From the NCBI RefSeq assembly GCF_964204645.1, contig NC_134028.1:436001-496000 (forward strand): a stretch of DNA of 60,000 nucleotides, in the 5' to 3' direction. Positions 33,074-44,993 of this stretch are shown here, piece after piece (position 1 is the stretch's first letter; each line of letters opens with the position of its first letter). The position numbers were made by a program, and so were the translations under genes. This stretch comes from Tubulanus polymorphus (Eukaryota; Nemertea; Palaeonemertea; Tubulaniformes; Tubulanidae). The notes under the pieces are model-generated. The model saw only the letters and a program-made list of their open reading frames with translations, was not told where the DNA came from and searched no databases.

Positions 33074-33540
33074 ATGAGATACACACCGCAGCAGCAGCAG
33101 CACTGGCAGTACCCGCAGTACCAGCACCATGCAGCAACAGCTGCAACAGCAGCACTGGCAGTACCTGCAGTACCAGCACCATGCAGCAACAGCAGCACTG
33201 GCAGTACCCGCAGTACCAGCACCATGCAGCAACAGCGCCACCAGCAGCTGCAACAGCAGCACTGGCAGTACCTGCAGTACCAGCACCATGCAGCAACAGC
33301 GCCACCAGCAGCGGCAGCAGCAGGTAAAACCTGTTTGGAAATTCATTATTTTTAGAGAACTGTTCTATATAAATTATTCTATCTGTTTATGTTTCCAGCA
33401 TTCAATCACTCAAAGATCACGGCTTAGTTTGATTTGGTGTGAAACTGCTCTTATTTCATAACAACTTAACTGACAATTTCTAAAATTTATATTTAGGAGC
33501 TGAAATAACTGGAACCCTTGATAGAATCTGTGAACAGTAA
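33074..33540 (+). CDS. Gln/Ala-rich spliced frame, intact only in A3
   Basis: Exon 33067-33323 has acceptor TTACTCTCAG and donor CAG/GTAAAACC. From the ATG at 33074 the frame is open to the donor (83 codons plus one base). Splicing to the acceptor TATTTAG at 33496 keeps the frame (GAEITGTLDRICEQ, stop at 33538), giving 97 residues. The exon is built from 64-bp units. Since 64 is not a multiple of three, successive units are read in different frames: QQHWQYPQYQHHAATA, then ALAVPAVPAPCS, then STGSTRSTSTMQ. The other three copies stop early, so this may be a chance frame in an expanding repeat. A microsatellite in a UTR or non-coding RNA is the alternative. Confidence 0.25.
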
Positions 33541-33571
33541 ACATTGGGAATTCACTTCACATTTGTTTAAG

Positions 33572-34163
33572 ATGGACATCGCTTTAGATCCTCAAAACCA
33601 ATACGGTACCGGTAAATATCTCTACAGATTCTAGTCTCTGTTAGACTGTACATTTATAAACTCATTTCCTGATTAGAAGCTACATTAATCAGTGAAGGCG
33701 AATTTTCAATCACTTCTATTCTGGTCAAAGTTCGAATCATCAAAATTATACAACTTTTGTATTCTAGGGTCCAAAATAAAGCTGAACTTGCAGTTAACAT
33801 TGCGCTCCACAAATCAAACAAGTCAGAAGCGGTGAGTTTTATATCGATTTATTGCAGTAATTTGTGGTGATCTTCAAATCAAGTCCAGAAAATGATGTTT
33901 TGATCGGTCAATGTTGGCAGGTATCAACGTTTTACTAGAGGACGCAGTCTAAAGCTACCATCAAACCTCTCAGAAATCTGCATATACTCAACATATTGTG
34001 ATAAACTACTCATTAACCCGGTAGGTTTTCTGTCAATTGAACACAAACAAGTTGCAGTTTCTATCTATTTCATTAACCATTTTCTGGCATAATTTTCAGA
34101 ATGCAATACGCCCAACACTTTTTGGAACTGGAGAAATTAAAAATATTCACCTTCAAAGAGTAA
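33572..34163 (+). CDS. Candidate three-exon 55-aa microprotein (A3)
   Basis: Coding parts 33572-33611, 33768-33831 and 34100-34163. It differs from A2 by Arg to Gln (PQNQYGTG). The third acceptor has lost seven pyrimidine-rich bases (CATAATTTTCAG instead of CATAATTTTCTCTTTCCAG) but keeps AG and a short T run. Confidence 0.35.
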
Positions 34164-35587
34164 AGAAGCTCTAGTTGCTGAAGCTGCTGCTATCGTTTTA
34201 AGAATTTATTTTCTCAGAAAATCATCAGTTCTCTTAACTTCATGACATTATGACTGTTGGAAGTGAAATCCTGCTAGATGGCACTGAACTTATCTGATAT
34301 GAGTTTAGAAATGGTGAGTATTTCATCACTCCACTGTGCTCTAATTTCATAATATTCTAACATTTAATTATTCTGTACAGAATTTTTATGTGTGATTCTC
34401 CGGGAAGCAGTGCGGCTGATGCTGCTGCAGCTGCTGCTGCTTAATTCTGCTCAACACAAGTTTGAACATGATTGATTTTCTAATAGAATTTAGCCCCAAT
34501 TTCAGACTGCTATAAATACGTTACTTTTTCATAGTATGATGATTTTTTGCAGCATGAAATTTGTCCAATTGAACAGTTTGAAAATTGACCAAAGATTGAA
34601 TAATGGTGTTGAATTATCTAGAATTATAAGGTAATGATAAATTCTAGTTTCCGAAATATTTCATGAAAACAATAATTCCCACTTGACTGTTAATTCAATC
34701 GAACATTTTCAATGTAATATTTGCTGAAACAGGTTTTCTCTATTCTAGGACGAAGTAGGGATCGGGACCAATTTGCCATTTGACAGGGACAGGAACCAGC
34801 CATCTACCTGGAGATTGATATGCTGCCACTTATTTCAGATCTGCAATTTTTAAGTTTAAAGCCAAATGAATATTGTTTACCTGTGCCGACCGGCACGGGC
34901 AGCCTGCTGTTTGTGATGGTTTAATAGACTGTGTATCACGTATACATAAAAACAATAGAGTCATCCCCTGATTCGTCTCTCAAAGCTGTGTTGTCATTTT
35001 TGCTAATAGAATAATAGCCTGACTCGGGCATAGAATATATAATTTAAACCCTGTTATATGCAAATTTAAGGCAAAATTCATTTATCAAGAATCAGAATCA
35101 AAATAATAAAAGTATAATGAAGAAATAACTAGAACAACCTATACACACAAAATAACAAAACCTCTCAACCTTAGCACTGAACACTCGCTTTACTTTCCTA
35201 ATTAACTTGTTTTTCCCTGTTTTAGTTATTCTTCAGACTTGATGATGGTCTCTACAGAGACTCCAAAATGTTGTCTCTTTTACTTCTATTAAGTTTCTAT
35301 ATAGTGGGTTTTAAAGTTTTAGGGAAAATTGAAATTGAAGATTAAATGTAGCTGTAAAGCAGCGATAACTGGTTGCATTAGTTTGTAATTGTTTGTACCT
35401 CACGACCCAGTTTTATTGGTCTGGTTTTGTAAAAAAATTGTATGATACACATATTGTATAATGATGTAATATGGACATGTTATGACAAGTCACTCAATCA
35501 ATGAAATCATAAAGTTGAAATATCGACAGGTTTTCTTTATTATGGGACTATAATATTTCGTGTGAACTGTTGTTCTGTTTTATTTGA

Positions 35588-35593
35588 AATAAA
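35588..35593 (+). terminator. PolyA signal (A3)
   Basis: AATAAA followed by TGTGTTGTTTT, as in A1. Confidence 0.4.
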
Positions 35594-36214
35594 GATGAAT
35601 TATCTGTGTTGTTTTAGTTGTGATTACAGACGCCAGCAGTTTCACACACACTCAGTGCGTCGCACGTAAATCCCACGGGTTCAGTTTCATAGATAATTAA
35701 CTAAAAAAACTTTACTCAATTCGACTTTACCGTCTCAATAAATGAATATTTTTGAAGAAACTGAGCCTAGGGTACAGTTTCACGAACCAATTGCGTTCAA
35801 ACATTTTATTTTGAAGAAAAAATTAAATCCAAGTTGAAATTGATTCATCCTTTCTCTGTGAAACTGGACACTCGCTATTCAGTGTGCGAAACTGCGGCAT
35901 CTAAATCTGATTGAAACCCGCATCATAAACCAAATCCTACCGACGGATTAATTATCATCAAAGATTTGTGAGATTTGATCAATTTCTTCGCAAATTCATT
36001 TAAAAAATGGATCGTTTTTTGTGAAACTGCGACCCCTGGTGTCCACTCGAGGGATTCATTTATTCTTTTTCACCCTGGTATGCGAGGGTTTCAATTCGAT
36101 GGTCCAACTACTATTCTCAAAAAGGCAGGTGCATTACATGACAATGAGGAATAAATGTAGATAAATTTTGCTGTAAGTCGTGTGTGCGTTATTTTCTCAT
36201 TTTTCGAGAAACAG

Positions 36215-36370
36215 TCATTAATTTATTACGTACGCATTAGGGGAGGGGGAGGGGGTCAGTGCAATTGCGTACTGTAATGCTTAATGTATATGAGAAAATG
36301 TCCGATTTTGCGTACAGAGGGGGGGGGGTTGAAAATTTCAAATTTTATGCGTACGTAATAAATGAATGAT
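36215..36370. mobile_element. 156-bp MITE present only in A3
   Basis: Termini TCATTAATTTATTACGTACG and, inverted, CGTACGTAATAAATGAATGA. The interior has G runs of 5-9. It sits just before the B-box array, where the other copies read TTTTTCGTGGCGGG. Confidence 0.75.
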
Positions 36371-36389
36371 CCCAACAACCTAGAATAAT

Positions 36390-37118
36390 GCTGGGTTCGA
36401 ACCCGGGACACCCCTGTACATCATCTAATCAGCATCAGGACCTTTCTGAATCAGTATCAGTAATTACTGAGTTCGAACCCGGGATACCCCTGTACATCCT
36501 CCATTCAGCATCAGGACCAATCAGAATCAGTATCAATAGACCGGATTTGAACCCGGGATGCCCCTCTACATCCTATATTCAGGACCAGGACCACTCTGAA
36601 TCAGTTATCAGTAATTACTTTTGTTAAGATATCAACATTTTACCGTACGGTGCTGCCTCTATGCTCATCGGTAGCGGGATTTTCATACACTAACGTTAGT
36701 CAACTCTGGCAAGCAAGGGTAACGGAGTATAACTGGACAGCACGACGATTGCCAGAGTTGACTTCAGTTAGTGTACGGAAATCCCGCTAACGATGAGCAT
36801 GGCGGCAGCACCGTACGGTCGGGACACCCCTGTACATCCTCTATCCAGCATCAGGACAACTTGGACCACTACTGAGTTCGAACCCGGGACACTCCTGTAC
36901 ATCATCTAATCAGCATCGGGACCTCTCTGAATCAGTATCAGTAATTACTGGGTTCGAACTCGGGATACCCCTGTACATCCTCTTCTCAGTATCAAGACCA
37001 CTCTGAACCAGTATCAGTAATTACTGGGTTCGAACTCGGGATACCCCTGTACATCCTCTATTCAGTATCAAGACCACTCTGAACCAGTATCAGTAATTAC
37101 TTGGTTCGAACGCGGGAC
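36390..37118 (+). repeat. Tandem B-box-like array (A3)
   Basis: Same units as at 8286-8953, with extra units on the right side and a foldback element at 36642-36819. Confidence 0.85.
36642..36819. mobile_element. 178-bp foldback element (A3)
   Basis: Same as 8469-8646. Confidence 0.8.
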
Positions 37119-37125
37119 ACCCCGT

Positions 37126-37511
37126 ACCCATTATGATGCGATTAGACACGTGATCGATGGTCGTCCTCATTTAGAAGATGAATTTAATTGTGAAACATGG
37201 TCATATCCAGGAATGTTTAAACCCGGCGATCAATGTATCGACTAAAACCGCGTGTCTATATCGATATTTGTACTGTTAATCGTCGTATTAACGGATACAT
37301 CTTCTTTACGATAACCTACAACGATACGATTTCAAACTGTGTTCTACCCGTACTCGTAGTAGGCCTAACTACCAATTTCACGTTGTTTGGAGCCAATTTA
37401 GGACAGTGTAACTTCAACCTAGAGCGATTTCACCCACCCCGAGTGCTACTTGATAAAAGTTCCTGTGTATCAAGTTTAATCGTAATCGGTCCATTGGGTC
37501 AAGAGATATAG
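37126..37511 (+). pseudogene. Decayed membrane-protein exon, frameshifted (D3a)
   Basis: Same in-frame TAA as D1a (GAC TAA), plus a 7-base deletion (GTATTAGGTGCCTACGG to GTATTAACGG) that puts the distal part (FFTITYNDTISNCVLPVL) in another frame. The shared stop shows that D1a and D3a derive from an already inactive copy. Confidence 0.5.
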
Positions 37512-37854
37512 ACATTTATCCAAAGCGACACCTATGGAAAAGAGTGGAAATTGTTGCATACCAACCGTAAAGTAGATATTGTGGTTTTTATATATATATT
37601 GAATAATGTCACCAACTCTTTTATTCATTTAGAAATAAAATACTGTATTGAGCGAAGTATCTTTTAAATAAAGTGGCCTCTAAGGATAAAGCAAATATAT
37701 GTGTTCAAAATATATAAGTTAGTATAGAATCTATTGACCAAAAAACAACCTGAGTCAAACAGATGATCATCGTACTACAAATACATCGCTGGGCCAAAAA
37801 TTAGCCCCAACATGAGGCACTAACCCTAACCCTAGATCGACCGTAACCCTAACC

Positions 37855-37929
37855 CTAGCGGGACTCGAACCTGCGAACTCCAGCATGCCAGCCGAGCACG
37901 CTAACCACTAGACCGCTGAGTACTGGTGG
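37855..37929 (-). mobile_element. tRNA-derived SINE head (D3a)
   Basis: Same as 9691-9765; the outer base of the T-arm flank differs (CTAGCGGGACTC on the plus strand). Confidence 0.6.
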
Positions 37930-39084
37930 CTGACAATGTTTGTGAATACATGTGGTCAGTGTGGTACAAGGCCAACACTTGGGTTTCTGCGTTTATTAAA
38001 CAGGCCAACACTCGCGTCAGTGTTTGTTTCTTGGTAATAGCCTTTTTAGTGCCCTGGGGCCAGTTCCATGGGTGATGGCTTAGGAGGTGAATCTAAGCTT
38101 TTCTCATATCGGTATTTGTACATAACTCAATCGTGAACGTCTTTCTGTATTCCAAGACTGATTCTATTGGCTGATACAGTCAAAGTAAATCGTTTAATCC
38201 GCATCGGCTTAATCCGAATTTTGGTCTAATCCGGATAATATTTACTGTCAATTTAATCATTTAATTTAATCATTTAATCATTAATTATACACGAAAATAA
38301 CTTTTAATCCGGATTTGCCGCAAAACGGATGAATTTTGTTGGTCCCAATGATCGGAATTAGGGAGATTCTATCATACCATTTACTCTCCTTAAAGCTCTA
38401 ATGATGGTACAGTTATTAATTTCTAACAAACTAGTGTTGAGTGATGAATGAAATTTGACTTACGAAAAATCTGTATTCCTCAGACGAGGTATTTCATAGC
38501 CGTCGCAGGATTCTTACTAGAGTGGGATGCGACGGCTGACATAGCCGCAACTTATATTTTGAAAGCCCTGCTGCTCAACATCATCACGTTCAAGTGACTT
38601 AAGAAAAGTTTCATGCAAGAGTCACGCATAAAAACAAAATATAAATATTATATCTAGCCCATTTGAAAAGGAGGGGTATTTAGAATCGGTAAGAAAAATA
38701 AACGGCTGAAAGTTTTGATAACGTATCAACGAACTATATACTAGATAACGTATATAATTCGGGTAGTGAAGTTCTATGTCCTACGTTCTGAATGTTTAAG
38801 ATATTTGTAAACTTCCTATAATGATAATAATATATTTCCCTACTAAACCTAAATAACATGATTACATTCGTTGATATTAAGAAATTTTCCTACCTACAAA
38901 ACTGCAACTTTTCACCAGTTTCCGACCTGATCCAGTTATTTCATAGTTAATCCAATCCTGAGTCAATTTAATTCCGTGTCCAAGTCTTTAAACGTCAGGC
39001 GAAATTTTCTATCAAAATTCGGTTGAAAATGTTCCAATTTTTTCCGTTCATACAATCTTAAAACTTTCCAAAAACAATTTCTCC

Positions 39085-39152
39085 GTAATGAACATACGAT
39101 TCCCGATTGGATTAATTCCTTTCCGAGTAAAATCCAATCAGAATAGCGAAAG
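39085..39152 (+). promoter_or_regulatory. CCAAT-rich promoter-like stretch (U1)
   Basis: GATTGG at about 39105, CCAATCAG near 39134 and a further GATTGGCTAATCGAT just downstream (39248), in the most CG-dinucleotide-rich stretch of the window. No TATA box was found. The promoter role is inferred from composition only. Confidence 0.25.
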
Positions 39153-39341
39153 ATGGCGCACGATTCGATTGATATTACGATTTATTCGATGAAATCGAAT
39201 TTCCCGGCGCCTGCGACAAGCCCAGACACGCTCCAGTACGCGGCCGCTGATTGGCTAATCGATCTCAATTGGGGGATATCGTCTATTGCTAGTGCGCGGG
39301 ATATTTCAATTGCGGCGTGTTCTATTGTGTTGCAACAATAG
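39153..39341 (+). CDS. Hypothetical 62-codon frame in the CG-rich stretch (U1)
   Basis: Starts in good context (AAAGATGGCG) right after the CCAAT-rich stretch and reads MAHDSIDITIYSMKSNF, then a segment including AAADWLIDLNWGISS, ending VLQQ. No domain is recognised. The overlapping minus-strand frame (39182-39382) is equally open, so coding potential is uncertain. It is present once in the window. Confidence 0.2.
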   Translation: MAHDSIDITIYSMKSNFPAPATSPDTLQYAAADWLIDLNWGISSIASARDISIAACSIVLQQ

Positions 39342-42108
39342 GGGGATGAGCTATTGCGACAGCGGATGCGGGATGGGTCCATTTGTTACATATATCTTGA
39401 AATATCGAGCCGGGGATAGTTCTATCCTTGATACTTTACTGATTGAGGTTTTAGAGGTGTTTATAAAGGTTTATCGCCGTTTTTAATGATATCTGTAAAA
39501 AAGGAACTTGAAGATGCGACTACCCTCTCACTGGACGGGTCTATGTTTGTGATATCATTATAGAGACGGCGTCGCGCACGAGACAATAGATACATGTGAC
39601 TGCAGCATATCATTATGTAGAAATCATATGGAGGGCAAAATTCTCTCGATTCTATCGGGCGACGAACGTACAACGAACAGGTTCGTAGATGAGACTCCTT
39701 TGATATACGATTAGGCGCCATGTACTGGTCGGGGATGGGGGCAAGAGAAGCGAAATAAAGGCTCAAAGTTACTGATCGAATAAGTGTCCAAACTCAGTCA
39801 AACATGTCAACTTGAACCCAGGTAGCGATTAATGTAGTCCGAGGTTTGACTTATACCACATGCGGATGAGCGTCTGGGGACGGGGTGTTTGGGATGTGAC
39901 AAATGATTATTCCAGTTTTCCTGCTGCGTGTCCGTGTTATCCTAAACCAGGGAAAAGAAGAGACCAGAAGACCATACACCATCAGACCATAATATCGAGA
40001 AATAATCGTCTATTTATAAATATATTTCTATTTATTTCCATTAACACTACATAGACCTATATAAGATTGATTCTATAGTAAAAATGAGTTAGTTTTTGTA
40101 TGGAAGGAAAATTTTGGAAAGAAATTTGGTGTCAAATATGCGGACGCTGGAACCCGGGAAAAATCCTCTCCTTCAACAGCCAATGGCAAGTTACAGGGTT
40201 CGAATCATGGACACAAGAGTTTAATTCATTGAATACATTTCATTCTATATTTCCCATAGATGATGCATAAGAAATAAGGTGCATTGAAACTCCATTGATT
40301 ATCAATTCAGAAAATAGATAAGGTTCCTCTAGGGGCACTTAGGCTTATAGATATTGATATTGATGAAAGCAGAATGTAGCCTAAGCAATAATGACACTTT
40401 TTAAGTAAATAATGCAAATATCTTTTCTTAATTTATAGCTTGATTCTGAAGAAGGGGAGAACACAGTTTTCATGACAGTTTTCATCATCATTTGTGCGGT
40501 CTGAAGTATCTAGGGTCACCCGGACTCAACATTACGGCCTCCAGTATCATCATTCGAGGTTAATTTTATATTTCTATGAAATATTTTGCTCAAATAAATT
40601 TGTTATCATATTGTTATCATATCAATGAAAATAAGTGTAGTTATTCATTTTAGTATGAAATTTCGCTGTGTTTTGAGGAATTACTAATTTTCCAGACATC
40701 GGATCCAGAAATTCACCTTGCCATCACCAGGACAACGCATCAGTCAAAACAAACAACAATCATTCAGAAATGAAGCCATGTAGATTCTTATATTTGGTTA
40801 AAAGTTTGTTTATATTAGTTGAGTAGATTTTGAATGATGCAAAGTTAGAGTTTCAGTACTGATGGTTAATTTCACTGTCCTATCCCTGAAGGGCTTTTAG
40901 TCACTCAGATTTTGTGATAAAATGTGTTCAGATCAAAAGTTCACAACTCAAATTTCCGATAGATGGCGCCTGCGATATATAACTCATTTTGCCAACCGTC
41001 GCAATTAGCTTTTCCAGTAATTTAGTGGTTCAGCAAAATTCCAAGAGGTGGCGAACATGTAACTAATGTATGTGAAGTAATAAGACACCTTAGTTCATCA
41101 TCTGATCAGAATCACTGGGTTTGAACCTGGGACATCGCAACACAGTCATTGGGTTCGAACCTGAGACATTCCTCCAAATCCTCCAATCAGCATGAAACAT
41201 CACAGTCATTTAGAATCAATAATTCATTCATTTGATGCGCAGTCAATTTCAGGTGTAGACGTGTCGCAAGTTTCAGTTATTGAGATCCTCCTCCATTAGA
41301 CTGAAAATAAATCAAACAATGTTCATTATAACATCATTAGAGCAATTCACAAAAATCATATCAAATATTCGACATGAATAAGAGTAACTAACAAACCTGA
41401 TCTAAACATCATCTTCTTTTGAGTAGAATAAACAAAACTCTAGCGTTACGCCTACATCTGAAATAATACAAAACACTGAAAATCATTATTTCTTCATCAG
41501 ATAAAAAATGAAAACAGATTCAACAAGATTCAAAATGCTTTTAGTATCAAGAATTTTCAGTGTTACAATCTTTTTTTCATACAAGACTTAACGGTAAATT
41601 GGTTCAGACTTAGAGCAGGGAACACTATAAGAATCATATTATAGATTTCGAATCGAAATTTGCAGCATGTTCGTTGCTCAGCAGCAGGTGAATCGCACCA
41701 TTCAAACATGTTTGATATTTCCACAGTAAATTTCATCGCAGCAAAATTTTTGTTTAGTCCCAAACACAGTAAATTGAGCCGCAATCTTTGACAAGCTTTC
41801 AAATCATGATGGCATCAATGATTTGAGAACGGCGCTGAAAACCTGCTTGGATTTTGGTTAACTCTGTTTTAAAACACCACTGAAACTATTTAGTTTCTAG
41901 AGGTCTGTGATTAGGGCCTAAGATATATCTACCTGAATCGAGGGATCACTTGTTCACTTCATCGCCAAACAGTTATTCCGGCTTGAACTTCCTGATGACT
42001 GCAGTTAGAGCATCACCCTGAAATAAACATAGAAACCTGTCAGAGAAAGCACTATAAAATCAAGGGTATCGGCGGGGTCAAATTCTTTATCTGTGTTGAT
42101 AGCAATTA

Positions 42109-42191
42109 CAGGGACTTGACACAAAAGGATTTTGACCCCAGTATCCTCAGTCTTTTTATATATAGTACCTAGGATACTGGGGTCAAAATGC
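42109..42191. mobile_element. Hairpin element, right arm truncated (B3)
   Basis: Left arm intact; the right arm ends at GGTCAAAATGC and lacks the TTTTGTGTCAAGTCCCTG part. Confidence 0.75.
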
Positions 42192-42332
42192 TCAAATGCT
42201 CCATCTGTATTGATAGTAATAGTTTATATTAGGCCTCAATCCACACTAGATATACATTTTACTAATTGAATCTTGAATGTCGGCCGACAGTTTTACACGC
42301 ATTAGCTCGACATGGCGGTTTTATGTCCAACA

Positions 42333-42586
42333 CACAGGAGCTTATGACAATTTGATGCAGGATGGACCACACCAGTATCCTTATATAGATAGGGGGCTAA
42401 CTGCAGTTTGGGTCACCTATCCACTGGGTGGCGCTAGTGTTATTAAAGAATAGTGTTATGGTAAGGTTAGGTACATACCATTAGGGACACCTAAACTGCA
42501 GTCATACCTAGATAGGGATACTGGCAACTGGTGTCATCCATCCGTCCATCAAATTGTGACGGAATTCATTGTGACAAGCCCCTGTG
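42333..42586. mobile_element. 254-bp MITE (B3)
   Basis: Same as 12653-12899, with TATATAGATAGGGGG inserted in the left arm. Confidence 0.7.
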
Positions 42587-43612
42587 TTCCGACACCTTCC
42601 ATCTCGAATCACCTTCAACCGTACAACAAAAGTATTCGATTCATAAGTAAATTTACTTACTGTTTTTCAATGTTGAAATGGTTTGAAGACATTCACTTCT
42701 GCGTTGAAAGAGAAGCTTCTAAATATTTCAAGTGTAAATTTCGATTGATTCGTCCGCCATCATTCTTAAATGGGACATACTCCACTTGGGAGGGCTAGTT
42801 CTGTAGTCCGCGCAGATCGAGGTCGACTAGGGCTCAGGGGCATTAGCGCTCCGGGCACCAACTAAAGAGTTCACAATAGTGCCCGCGGTAGACTTTACAT
42901 GCCGCTCCGAATTGATAGTTGCGGGAAATAAAACCACGAAATTAGGAATTTGTTGCGATTTCCGTGCAATAGTTCACTGAAGAATTATGTGAAAAATATT
43001 CCCAATAAAATACCGGTATTTCAAACAAAGAAACTTAATAACTTAAATCGGAGAGGTATTTCACCTAGTTTATCAGCGGGGCGCGGCCGACATCGACAAG
43101 TTCTATATTTCTGTGATAAATTTCTATAACATATTTTGCTCAAATAAACTCATTTCATTATCATATCGATGAAAATAAGTGTAGTTATTCATTTCAGGAT
43201 GAAATTTGGCTCTGCTTTGAGGAATTACTATTTTTCCAGACATCGGATCCAGAATATCACCTTGCCATCACCATGACAACGCACCAGTCAAAACAAACAA
43301 CAATCATTCAGAAATGAAGCCCAGTAGATTCTAAAATTTGGTTTCAAGTTTATTTATTTTGGTTGAGTAGATTCTGAATGATGCAAAGTTTACCAGAGAC
43401 ACTGGTTTTACCAAAATCATCTGTGGGGGACAGTGCCAATCCTGGAAGGGTTTTAACAGTCACTCAGATATTGTGTTCCACAGCATTCAGATCAAACCAA
43501 CAGTTCAGACTCAACTTGAGAAATACATTGTGTTAATCTAAAATAAATTTCACGTTTTTTTTTTACACTCAAGATATAAATTAGAATACAATACGTGGAG
43601 TTCCACTAATCA

Positions 43613-43807
43613 TGGTCGATGTTTACGTACAAACTGACGATCAAAACCCGGCAAACTCGATACAATAGAAAAACCTTCCACACTCTGGAGCTCGTTCAGT
43701 CTATTCTGGACGCCGTCCTAAACCGTCTCCGGGTGTAAAACTGCAGAGCTTCATCACCCGTAACAGAACCTGTCTTCTTTACATAAATATCATCATAATG
43801 ATATAAA
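43613..43807 (+). pseudogene. Membrane-protein N-terminus-like fragment, stopped (B3)
   Basis: Homologue of 13933-14127 in which TAC has become TAG (AATAGAAAAACC near 43667), so only about 18 codons remain open from the ATG. Confidence 0.35.
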
Positions 43808-43964
43808 CTATCAATAACGTGTTTTATTCCTGATATAGCTATTTAAACCTAAAACTACATTTTAAATGTGAAATGTTCTTTAAAAGGTCAAAATCAAGAT
43901 GGCGGCTTTTTCAAGTAAAACCTCGAAATTAAAAAACAATTTCTACAGTAATAAACATCTGTAT

Positions 43965-44014
43965 TAAGATAAAATCCCACTATTTTAATCTGTAAATAGT
44001 GGGATTTTATCTTA
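43965..44014. repeat. Short hairpin, perfect (B3)
   Basis: TAAGATAAAATCCCACTATT plus T pairs perfectly over 21 bp with its complement, loop TAATCTGT. Confidence 0.85.
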
Positions 44015-44993
44015 TTATCTGTCATCACGTTTGAGTGTGGTTATCGTTCTACATCTGTATTGTCTATATGTGTGACGCGCGTTACAAGGACAGCTGGTGA
44101 CTGATAATAGTAACCGTTTTGTTGACAGACGACTGTATTATCTGTAATTGACTTGAATTAATGACACTGATCAAATTTGAATTTCTCCATCTTCACTAGT
44201 TGTATACGGTATCGACTGATTCACTGTTTAATTCACCGTAGATGATGTTCGGAAATCCACGCTTTGAGAATACGAACATTTCCCCCTATCACGTAGTTAT
44301 GTGGTTCAATGTCAGTTAGAGCAAATTAAGATTACGAAAGTGACACTTATAGGGCCAGTTTTTGGACTACGTGTTTATCAGATTTTGTTAAACTTTGAAT
44401 ATCAGACGGACTGTACATATAATCAGCCCACGATAAACCAGGTACCACTATAATAAATACGTGTATTTTGAACATAAGATGTAGAACACCAGAAAATCTC
44501 AATCTCTCTAGTCAATCTGAAAATTATTTCATTTCATCTTCCATTTCTCCTTTTCTATTAGTATTTTTTAAACCATCGAATTATTCAATATTGTAAAAAG
44601 TAAGTTCCGCCATTTATATTGAAAATTATAAATCCAACCATCATTTTTTTTATACTAAGTTTTTTAATTGAAGAACTTAATTGTAACGTACAAAATAAAC
44701 TCGATGATTTTTTGCTGAATAAAACTTAAGTGAATATTTTAATCGCTTGATGTTTACGTCATACGGTTTACTTCTGTAAAAGTCGAAAAAGTTTATCTTA
44801 TTTGTAAACTGTCGAAACGCTATCATTTTTCGGATAACAACAATTCTCTATTAAGACCCCATCGACGCCAATAATAAATTACCCTTTTTCCACCAAAATG
44901 GCATTTAGGGGACGACAGGAATCATGAAATAGCCTCAACAAAGGCAAAATAGGCCCAAACAATAGGTAATAGCACCTGGCTCGCCAACCCAAT

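Larger units (their letters stand above)
28031..37125 (+). repeat. Duplicon block A, copy 3 (A3)
   Basis: Third direct copy of block A. Its left part resembles A2 (the SINE region near 28080, AGAAATCTGCATATACTCAA near 33971, the CTG tract near 34414). From about 34500 on it resembles A1 (TTACTTTTTCATAGTATGAT, AAAATTGACCAAAG). It has lost about 250 bp or more at 31004, which removes most of the 40-bp repeats, and gained an insert of about 49 bp near 34813 and a copy-specific MITE at 36215-36370. Its CAG-rich exon is the only one fully open to its donor site. Confidence 0.93.
37126..38481 (+). repeat. Block D plus start of C, copy D3a
   Basis: Follows A3. It contains the frameshifted membrane-protein exon, the telomere-like motifs, the SINE head and two 33-bp-repeat units, and continues into C-type sequence (from about 38270) until TCTGTATTCCTCAG, where homology stops and unique sequence U1 begins. 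Short AATTTAATCATTT repeats sit near 38250-38285. Confidence 0.82.
38482..39829. other. Unique insert U1
   Basis: About 1.35 kb with no counterpart elsewhere in the window, placed between D3a and B3. It starts with a small inverted repeat (AGCCGTCGCA / TGCGACGGCT, 38500-38540). Its middle part (about 39085-39330) is unusually rich in CG dinucleotides and CCAAT/ATTGG motifs. See the separate entries for the open frame and the promoter-like stretch. A 101-codon minus-strand open frame at 39461-39766 has no recognisable domain and is not called. Confidence 0.8.
39830..44993 (+). repeat. Block B, copy 2 (B3)
   Basis: Homologous to 10094-15302 across its length with small indels, and flanked by D3a plus U1 on the left and D3b on the right. 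Differences include a truncated right arm of the long hairpin (42191), a perfect rather than imperfect short hairpin (43965-44014), and a stop codon in the fragment at 43613. Confidence 0.9.

Noticed and set aside
39461-39766. 101-codon minus-strand frame in U1
   Set aside because: No domain, no splice or start support, and no second copy to test conservation.
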